DNA of 10,121 bases from CAYOLL01 sp964404765 [NCBI: uncultured Gemmatimonadota bacterium] (GTDB lineage Bacteria > 4572-55). Numbering within the stretch: position 1 is the first letter of the stretch; each line of letters begins with the position of its first letter. Below are positions 5,628 to 10,121 of the stretch, in pieces. A program made the translations under genes and the position numbers. Below the pieces are notes generated by a model, which did no database searches, was not told the origin of the DNA, and worked only from the letters and a program-made list of their open reading frames with translations. The stretch lies in contig CAYOLL010000204.1 in assembly GCA_964404765.1 (NCBI GenBank), positions 1 through 10,121 on the forward strand, in the 5' to 3' direction.

Positions 5628-7856
5628 ATGCGCCAAACAATCTGGTGCGGAATCTTTGTCTTCCTGACTTTAGCCCGCGCCGTTGGGGCGGTTTCCGAGT
5701 GGGAGCAAAAGAGTTATAATGAGTTCATTAAAGGCGAAGTCGAGAAAATTTCGATTACAAATCGGGGTGAGCTTCGTCTTGCGCCACAGATCAGCGAAGT
5801 TTATGATACAACAGAGCCTTACATTTGGTGTGCGGTTGCCGACTTGCAAAACAATATTTTTTTGGGCACGGGCAACAATGGTAAGGTTTTTAAAGTAACG
5901 CCGGCGGGAAAGGGCGCTGTTTTTTTTGATACGGAAGAATTGGAAGTGACTGCGCTGGCCGTGGATAAAGACGGTAGCTTGTTTGTCGGCACCTCGCCGG
6001 CAGGCAAAATCTACCGGGTCACTCCCGACGGCAAATCCACTGTTTATTTTGACCCGTCCGACACCTACATCTGGGTGTTATTGACTGACGAAAAAGGGAT
6101 GCTGTACGCCGCGACCGGCGACTCCGGCAAAATCTATAAAATCAGTGCAAAAGATAAGGGTGAAATTCTTTACAGCAGCAAAGAGCTTAATATTTCCGCT
6201 ATGATCTTTGACCTGAAGGGCAACCTGATTATCGGTACGGATGGAAAAGGCTATATCGCCCGGCTATCCCCATCCGGCGAAATTTTTATTCTGCATGATA
6301 CCACATTGCGCCAGGTTCATGCGCTGGCTGTCGCTAAAGATGGCGTTATTTATGCCGCGGCAATTGATGACCGGCAGCAGTATTTTGGCGGCGCTACCCC
6401 GCCGAAAGATAAACCGGGTACCGATCCAAAAAATAAAACGGTTGATAACGCGCCGGATGACGATCCTGCCTGGCGTGACGGCGCCGCCGGTGGCGCAATC
6501 GTAATGCCGCCCGCCGAAGTCTACGGCGGCCAAAGTAGTGACCACGCCTTGTTCAGGATTGACCCGGACGGCATGGTTCGACAAATTCAAACCTCGAAAA
6601 AGCATGCGACACTGGCAATAGCGATAGACTCGAACGGGCAGCTTATTTTGGGCACTGGCGATGACGGTAAATTTTATACCGTCGATGAGCGGGGCAAAAT
6701 TACATTGCTGGTTAAGATTAAAGAAGCGCAGGTAACGGCTTTTGCCAAAACCAGAGATGGTAAATTTTTTGCGGCCTCCAGTAATTTAGGCAAACTATTC
6801 AAGTTTGACCCCGCCCTTTCCACTAAAGGCACTTTTACTTCCGAGCCATTAGATGCCGGCATGTTCGCTCGTTGGGGAAGAATTGCCTGGGACGGCGATT
6901 TGCAAAGCGGCGCCGTAAAAGTTTTTACCCGTAGCGGCAACACCGAAAAGCCGGATGCAACCTGGAGCGATTGGTCGGCGGCCTATTCGCAGGCAGCGGG
7001 GCAGAATATTACCAGCCCGATGGCGCGCATGATCCAATACAAACTGGAGCTGGCGGCCGGTGACAAGGGGCAAACACCTTTTGTCAACATGATTTCGATT
7101 GTTTACAAGCAGCGAAATGTTGCGCCGGTCCTAAAAACAATTACGCTGGATGAGCCGGGTCAAGGTCCGGGTTATGGCAATGCGCCGTCATTTGATGATG
7201 ATGATACTGAAGGTGGTGACCGCCCTGCAGTCAGCGAGGGCAACCCGTTTGATCAGGGTGATTCCTTTGCCGCCAGTAAAAAGTCCAAGAATACTACCCA
7301 ACCCAAAAAACGCGGCCTCCAATCGGTGCGTTGGGTAGCTCAGGACGATAACGGCGATAAATTGCTCTACGATGCTTTTTTTAAGGGCGTAGAAGAGAAA
7401 AGTTGGAAAGAACTGGTCAAGAATCTGCCGAAGACCAATTTTTCTTGGATTACAGAGCAAATGCCGGATGGTGCGTATATGCTGAAAATTGTAGCGAACG
7501 ACGAGACGGATAATCCATTGTCTGAGGTTATGAAAGATTCTTTGGAAAGCGCCTCTTTTATTATTGACAATACGCCGCCAAATCTAAAAAATCTGACTGC
7601 CAACGTGACCGGCAAAAAAGCGCGGCTAACTTTTAGCGCTACTGACGATCTGAGCTCGCTGGATCGGGTTGAGTATGCTGTCAATCTGGGTAAGTGGCGG
7701 ACAATCTCACCTACTGATTTTATCTGCGATACCGGTTCGGAAGACTTTAACTTTGAAACTGAAGAGCTCAGCTCGGGAGAGCAATATATTGTTATTCGGG
7801 CAACTGACAGTTTAGAAAACCAACGTATAGTCAAAAAGATTGTCGTAGTACCGTAA
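5628..7856 (+). CDS. Exported beta-propeller protein with C-terminal Ig-like domain
   Basis: The 742-residue product has a signal peptide (MRQTIWCGIFVFLTLARAVGA, cleavage probably near residue 21). Residues about 60-400 are repeats of about 40 residues, each with a GTG-x-x-GK-[VIF]-[FY]-[KR]-[VI] strand and a later ALAVDKDG-[SN]-L-[FI]-[VI]-G strand. I count about seven blades: GTGNNGKVFKV (80-90), TSPAGKIYRV (122-131), TGDSGKIYKI (163-172), GTDGKGYIARL (203-213), HALFRID (306-312), GTGDDGKFYTV (342-352) and SSNLGKLFKF (384-393). A Gly/Pro/Asp-rich insert (about 250-303) interrupts the propeller. Residues about 400-500 form a further beta region. An acidic low-complexity linker (about 510-560) precedes Ig-like segments, of which the last (about 645-742) begins IDNTPPNL. 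Such propellers bind ligands or partners, and the operon suggests work with the S55 protein. No anchor or sorting signal is visible, and the exact function is unknown. Confidence 0.8.
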   Translation: MRQTIWCGIFVFLTLARAVGAVSEWEQKSYNEFIKGEVEKISITNRGELRLAPQISEVYDTTEPYIWCAVADLQNNIFLGTGNNGKVFKVTPAGKGAVFFDTEELEVTALAVDKDGSLFVGTSPAGKIYRVTPDGKSTVYFDPSDTYIWVLLTDEKGMLYAATGDSGKIYKISAKDKGEILYSSKELNISAMIFDLKGNLIIGTDGKGYIARLSPSGEIFILHDTTLRQVHALAVAKDGVIYAAAIDDRQQYFGGATPPKDKPGTDPKNKTVDNAPDDDPAWRDGAAGGAIVMPPAEVYGGQSSDHALFRIDPDGMVRQIQTSKKHATLAIAIDSNGQLILGTGDDGKFYTVDERGKITLLVKIKEAQVTAFAKTRDGKFFAASSNLGKLFKFDPALSTKGTFTSEPLDAGMFARWGRIAWDGDLQSGAVKVFTRSGNTEKPDATWSDWSAAYSQAAGQNITSPMARMIQYKLELAAGDKGQTPFVNMISIVYKQRNVAPVLKTITLDEPGQGPGYGNAPSFDDDDTEGGDRPAVSEGNPFDQGDSFAASKKSKNTTQPKKRGLQSVRWVAQDDNGDKLLYDAFFKGVEEKSWKELVKNLPKTNFSWITEQMPDGAYMLKIVANDETDNPLSEVMKDSLESASFIIDNTPPNLKNLTANVTGKKARLTFSATDDLSSLDRVEYAVNLGKWRTISPTDFICDTGSEDFNFETEELSSGEQYIVIRATDSLENQRIVKKIVVVP

Positions 7857-7865
7857 TTACAAAAA

Positions 7866-8002
7866 GTAATTGCTCAAAAAGTGTTGGCAAAACCAAACCT
7901 TGCGAAGGTTAAACTTGCGGCGGATGCTAATATTTTCAGGGCTTTCACAAACTTACAGGCGGGAACCTTCGCAAGGTTAACCAACGGTTATTGAGAAGCT
8001 AC
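7866..8002. mobile_element. Second, eroded copy of the GTAATTGCTC MITE
   Basis: The left end, GTAATTGCTCAAAAAG at 7866-7881, is identical over 16 bases to the MITE at 3291. The right end (7981-8002), read in reverse complement, matches the left 22 bases at 16 positions without gaps. Inner arms AACCTTGCGAAGGTT (7896-7910) and its exact complement (7964-7978) are separated by 53 bases. No clean 8-bp target duplication is visible; only AAAAA occurs on both sides. The element begins nine bases after the propeller stop codon, so its hairpin may also mark the 3' end of that transcript. Confidence 0.7.
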
Positions 8003-8015
8003 AAAAAGTGTTGAG

Positions 8016-8096
8016 AATCCTTGCAAAGGTTACACTTCAGGATTGCAAAAATCTTGAATATGTTGGTTTCAAATCGATTTAACCTTTGCAAGGATT
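8016..8096. repeat. Related 17-bp inverted repeat beside the MITE copy
   Basis: AATCCTTGCAAAGGTTA (8016-8032) is perfectly inverted at 8080-8096 across a 47-base loop. The upstream flank CAAAAAGTGTTG (8002-8013) is identical to 7875-7886 inside the preceding MITE copy, so this is probably a third, end-less derivative of the same element. It lies directly upstream of the lipoprotein gene. No U-run follows, so it is not a standard terminator. Confidence 0.7.
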
Positions 8097-8140
8097 ACAG
8101 AAAAAATACTTTATAGCTTAGAAAAAGGCTTGGTGATTTT

Positions 8141-8407
8141 ATGACTCTAAAGTGCAAATTTTTTTTGCTCGTGGGGCTAATGGCGGCGCTAATTGTAGCC
8201 GGCTGTGGCGATGATGACGATGAGGGTGGCAGCGCACCCAAATTGAATAGCAACCATCCCGGCTGGGGCAACAATGCCTGCTTTACGGTTGGCTGCCATG
8301 CCAACGGCGGCCATGAATATCCTCATGGTGATAAGTATGACGAGAGTGACTGCCAAAGCTGTCATGGCAAAAACGAGGCCAGATTGTCCGGCCTGACTCA
8401 GCAATAA
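8141..8407 (+). CDS. Small probable diheme c-type cytochrome lipoprotein
   Basis: This 88-residue product has a lipoprotein signal peptide with lipobox VAGC (acylated Cys22), followed by an acidic tether (DDDDE, 24-28). Two haem-attachment-like motifs follow: CFTVGCH (47-53, a CX4CH spacing) and CQSCH (71-75, the standard CXXCH). Additional His residues at 58 and 62 (GHEYPHG) could be distal ligands. The protein would sit on the outer face of a membrane and carry electrons, or be the sensor or electron-entry subunit of a larger complex. No partner oxidoreductase is adjacent. The CX4CH motif is known in some multihaem cytochromes but is less common, so haem at that site is an inference. The start is supported by the signal peptide; a GGTG about five bases upstream is a weak ribosome-binding site. 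Confidence 0.75.
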   Translation: MTLKCKFFLLVGLMAALIVAGCGDDDDEGGSAPKLNSNHPGWGNNACFTVGCHANGGHEYPHGDKYDESDCQSCHGKNEARLSGLTQQ

Positions 8408-8530
8408 TTGACGCTATACTGCTACTTTTCCCCACCAAATGACTCCGACCAAACCCACGCCAAAAGCTCAAAAACAACTGGGCGTTCAGCTTGAAAAAAG
8501 AGAAGTTCAGACCCCTGATCCGCGTGAATT

Positions 8531-8639
8531 ATGTTCCATCTGTTTGCACCTCCACAAAAAAATTAAACCTTGCAAACATTTCGTTCACAAAGTCTAATTT
8601 CACCATTATGATTGGGCAAAGTCAAAATTTTGTGACGCC
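8531..8639 (-). repeat. Relic copy of the Rpn leader/spacer sequence
   Basis: This is homologous to 9524-9652 by collinear blocks: CCTCCACAAAA at 8549, CCTTGCAA, AGTCTAATTTC at 8591-8601 and GGGCAAAGTCAA at 8614-8625. It lacks the 24-bp CTGAGCTTGTCGAA piece found in the other copy. It appears to be the upstream end of a third Rpn paralog whose body has been lost. Confidence 0.6.
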
Positions 8640-8692
8640 AATGCCTGGCCAATGCGGCGCGGGGGAATGAACCTAAAATCGTCTACCCAACT

Positions 8693-8713
8693 CGGCGCGG
8701 AGAAACCGCGCCG
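8693..8713. terminator. GC-rich stem-loop downstream of the Rpn gene
   Basis: CGGCGCGG and CCGCGCCG form a perfect 8-bp stem with a five-base AGAAA loop, 27 bp past the stop of the minus-strand Rpn gene. On that strand it is followed by a mixed sequence and only later a short T tract, so factor-independent termination is uncertain. It lies in a segment of about 77 bp (8640-8716) absent from the sister spacer. Confidence 0.4.
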
Positions 8714-8739
8714 GTTGCCTGCAAGTATCGTTAGCGCGT

Positions 8740-9531
8740 TCATACAAGTAGTTTCGTTATTTGCTCGACAGTTAAAGCTGTAAATTTTGCAATTTGTTCA
8801 ATCGTTAAACCAGTCTTCGTCATGTTTTGAACAATTTCTTTTTGCCCTTCTTCCTTGCTTTTGCTAATTTGATCTTCCAAATCTTTGACCTTTTGGCTTT
8901 GCCCTTCCTGCTCTTTCATCCGTGCATTTTCTTCCGGCGTCACGTGGCTTGTTTCAATTAAATCAAAAACATGCCGAATCTCCGGGCGATACTTCGTTTC
9001 GTCAACTTCTTCGTCGAAGGTATCCACAATCGCTTCCATCCATTCCCGCAACGCAGGCGGGGTCTCCTCATTTGCATAGCGCGGGCAGATGTAGATGACT
9101 TTGTGGAAAATTTCACCCAACGGCGTGCCTTTGCGATTCTTCGGGTCAAAATCAATAAACGCCATATCCGTTTTATGCCAATCGCCGGATGTTAAAACCA
9201 CCAACGTATAGACCGTGAGATCAGGACGATAAGTTTTGGAACGCGCTGCTTGCTCGAGCAAGGCTATGCAGTGATAATACAGAAATCGGTCATAATGATC
9301 GGGATACTGCTGCTGAATATCCACAATTACCCGATTCTTGAGGTCTTCGGCATACAAATCAAAGCGCGGCTTGACCGGGCCGATGGGAATATCAAACGCC
9401 TTTTCCTGAGTGACCTTATCAATTTCAAGGCGAATACCCAAAAAGTCATTGGCAAAGGCGGTAAAGACCTCCGGCCGGCCAAATGCCTTTTTGAAAATAA
9501 CATCATATCGTAATGGGGCTACATGTTTCAT
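8740..9531 (-). CDS. Rpn-family PD-(D/E)XK nuclease (recombination-promoting, transposase-like)
   Basis: From the ATG at 9531 the product is 263 residues, beginning MKHVAPLRYDVIFKKAFG, the characteristic start of the Rpn/PDDEXK_2 family (PF12784). These proteins are DNA endonucleases that stimulate RecA-independent recombination in E. coli relatives. The candidate catalytic core is RFDLYAEDL...VIVDIQ, with Asp58 and a DxQ motif (Asp71, Gln73) where ExQ or ExK is more usual. The C-terminal part is charged and probably coiled (about 195-235). It ends in two repeats of the TGLT-[IV]-EQI-x-K type (240-249 and 251-260), as often seen in this family. Longer reading to 9660 is rejected: that extension translates a spacer repeat, and GGAGG sits eight bases before 9531. 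A paralog lies immediately upstream. Nuclease activity is inferred from the family. Confidence 0.85.
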   Translation of the reverse strand: MKHVAPLRYDVIFKKAFGRPEVFTAFANDFLGIRLEIDKVTQEKAFDIPIGPVKPRFDLYAEDLKNRVIVDIQQQYPDHYDRFLYYHCIALLEQAARSKTYRPDLTVYTLVVLTSGDWHKTDMAFIDFDPKNRKGTPLGEIFHKVIYICPRYANEETPPALREWMEAIVDTFDEEVDETKYRPEIRHVFDLIETSHVTPEENARMKEQEGQSQKVKDLEDQISKSKEEGQKEIVQNMTKTGLTIEQIAKFTALTVEQITKLLV

Positions 9532-9539
9532 TGTCCATA

Positions 9540-9544
9540 CCTCC
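9540..9544 (-). promoter_or_regulatory. Ribosome-binding site fixing the Rpn start
   Basis: On the minus strand GGAGG lies eight bases before ATG 9531. It is kept in the relic copy at 8549-8553, which supports its function. Confidence 0.8.
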
Positions 9545-9581
9545 ACAAAAGAGTTAGACCTTGCAACTGCATGAGTTACAA

Positions 9582-9605
9582 GGCCTGCTCTGAGCTTGTC
9601 GAATG
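9582..9605. repeat. 24-bp insertion carrying the CTGAGCTTGTCGAA repeat
   Basis: Compared with the sister spacer at 8571-8601, this copy has 24 additional bases between TTACAA and AGTCTAATTT. They include CTGAGCTTGTCGAA (9590-9603), whose reverse complement TTCGACAAGCTCAG is a dispersed repeat that I recall from many bacterial genomes. It gives the spurious peptide FDKLRAG in over-extended gene calls. Confidence 0.65.
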
Positions 9606-9666
9606 AGTCTAATTTCGGCTTTTGGCCGGGCAAAGTCAAGGGTTTTGTCACCGCCTGCACTGCTCG

Positions 9667-10121
9667 TTAGCGCGTTATTTCAGCGGACAGTTCGTTAATT
9701 TGGTCAATCGTCAGACCTGTAAATTTTGCGATTTTGGCTTTGTCCTCCCTGTCATTCAGCATATTGCGGGCAATTTCTATATCACGCTCTTTCCGGATTT
9801 CTTCAGATGTTTCCTTCCGAGCGGATTCATCTTTCATTTTTGCCCGATCTTCCGGCGTCACTTGGCTTTCTTCGATGCAATCAAAAACCTTCCTAATCGC
9901 CGGATTTTTGTATTTTGTTTCATCAACCGTTTCATCCAGCGTGTCATCAATGGCCTGCAGCCATTCTCGATAAGCAGTTGGTGTGTCCTTGTTGACGTAT
10001 TTCGGGCAAATATAGATAATCTTGTGAAAAATTTCCTTGAGTGGATTGCCTTTCAAGTCTTTTGGATCAAAATCAATCGTGGCAATATCAACTTGATGCT
10101 TATCGCCGGAAGTCAATACGA
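9667..10121 (-). CDS. Rpn-family nuclease paralog, partial (runs off the right edge)
   Basis: About 151 C-terminal residues are visible. The frame stays open to the edge (VLTSGD at the border), so the nuclease core lies outside. It aligns collinearly with residues about 112-263 of the neighbouring Rpn protein, sharing IDFDPK, GEIFHK or KEIFHK followed by [VI]IYICP, REW, the VDETKY segment and [SH]VTPE. After a charged, probably coiled region it ends with AKFTGLTIDQINEL, matching the second repeat of the paralog. The C-terminus differs in its last residues, because the frame runs into the shared spacer (AEITR, with CGC-TAA inside the conserved AACGCGCTAACGA). The TTG at 10116 corresponds to an internal Leu in the paralog, so it is not the start. 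It probably belongs to a tandem family expansion. Confidence 0.8.
   Translation of the reverse strand, partial: VLTSGDKHQVDIATIDFDPKDLKGNPLKEIFHKIIYICPKYVNKDTPTAYREWLQAIDDTLDETVDETKYKNPAIRKVFDCIEESQVTPEDRAKMKDESARKETSEEIRKERDIEIARNMLNDREDKAKIAKFTGLTIDQINELSAEITR

Larger units (their letters stand above)
8408..8739. other. Convergent intergenic region holding a relic Rpn spacer
   Basis: This stretch of 332 bp lies between the lipoprotein gene and the convergent Rpn gene. The first 120 bp shows nothing recognisable. About 8531-8639 resembles the leader and spacer upstream of the Rpn gene (see 9524-9652): shared blocks are CCTCCACAAAA, CCTTGCAA, AGTCTAATTTC and GGGCAAAGTCAA. The minus strand at 8539 even has GGAGG-spaced ATGGAACAT, comparable to the Rpn start ATGAAACAT, but the frame stops after ten codons. 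A GC-rich stem-loop lies at 8693-8713. Confidence 0.6.
9524..9652 (-). repeat. Rpn leader/spacer copy between the two paralogs
   Basis: This is the sister copy of 8531-8639. The sequence around the Rpn stop, TCGTTAGCGCGTT, also recurs at 8728-8740 and 9665-9677. Gene plus flanks was therefore duplicated as a unit. Confidence 0.6.

Noticed and set aside
7858-8007. TACAAAAA at 7858-7865 and 8000-8007 as an 8-bp target duplication of the second MITE copy
   Set aside because: The right copy overlaps the best-aligned terminal repeat, which ends in CTAC at 8002, so only the A5 tract is outside the element on both sides. The match is probably partly chance in A-rich sequence.
7866-8096. CRISPR array
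   Set aside because: The repeats are paired and inverted, not direct and evenly spaced, and no cas gene is nearby.
8086-8117. Sigma70 promoter TTGCAA ... TATAGC upstream of the lipoprotein gene
   Set aside because: Spacing is about 20 bases and the -35 box lies within the inverted repeat arm; the match is too weak to list.
8510-8537. Minus-strand start-like ATG at 8539 as a real small gene
   Set aside because: The frame stops after ten codons (MEHNSRGSGV). It is better explained as the relic beginning of an Rpn copy.
9532-9660. N-terminal extension of the Rpn gene to 9660
   Set aside because: The extra 43 residues are translated spacer containing the FDKLRAG repeat; the family start MKHV and a good ribosome-binding site lie at 9531.

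Overview
The window looks like bacterial chromosomal accessory sequence of mixed, roughly balanced base composition. No gene fixes the taxon. A secreted S55-type peptidase with a secreted beta-propeller partner, a small haem-binding lipoprotein, an HD-GYP regulator, Rpn-type nuclease paralogs and many short dispersed palindromic repeats would suit an uncultured environmental lineage such as the FCB/KSB1/Calditrichota group. That placement is a low-confidence inference.

Layout, left to right. (1) 27-1838, minus strand: a C5-cytosine DNA methyltransferase followed 9 bp later by a GHKL (MORC/MutL-like) ATPase whose ribosome-binding site overlaps the methyltransferase stop. This is the upstream end of a restriction-modification-like operon; the ATPase is short, and whatever follows it lies outside the window. 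(2) 2031-3245, minus strand: an HD-GYP cyclic-di-GMP phosphodiesterase with a degenerate receiver domain in which Glu replaces the phospho-accepting Asp. (3) 3283-3411: a complete 113-bp MITE with perfect 16-bp terminal inverted repeats and a perfect 8-bp target-site duplication, inserted just upstream of the HD-GYP gene. (4) 3735-7856, plus strand: a two-gene operon encoding an exported SpoIVB/S55-like peptidase and an exported beta-propeller protein with a C-terminal Ig-like domain. (5) 7866-8096: a second, eroded copy of the MITE and an adjacent related inverted repeat. (6) 8141-8407: a small lipoprotein with CX4CH and CXXCH haem-binding motifs. (7) 8740-10121, minus strand: two tandem Rpn/PD-(D/E)XK nuclease paralogs, the second cut by the right edge. 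They share a homologous spacer, a third relic of which lies at about 8531-8639. The spacer between the two genes carries an extra 24-bp piece with the core CTGAGCTTGTCGAA.

The strongest unexplained signals are the MITE, which has exact ends and is accompanied by a second copy, and the way the duplicated Rpn spacers delimit small insertions. The genes form separate functional blocks: DNA modification/defence, c-di-GMP signalling, an envelope protease/propeller pair, a putative electron-transfer lipoprotein, and recombination-promoting nucleases. Nothing in the sequence directly connects the blocks. No tRNA, rRNA, CRISPR array or transposase gene was seen.
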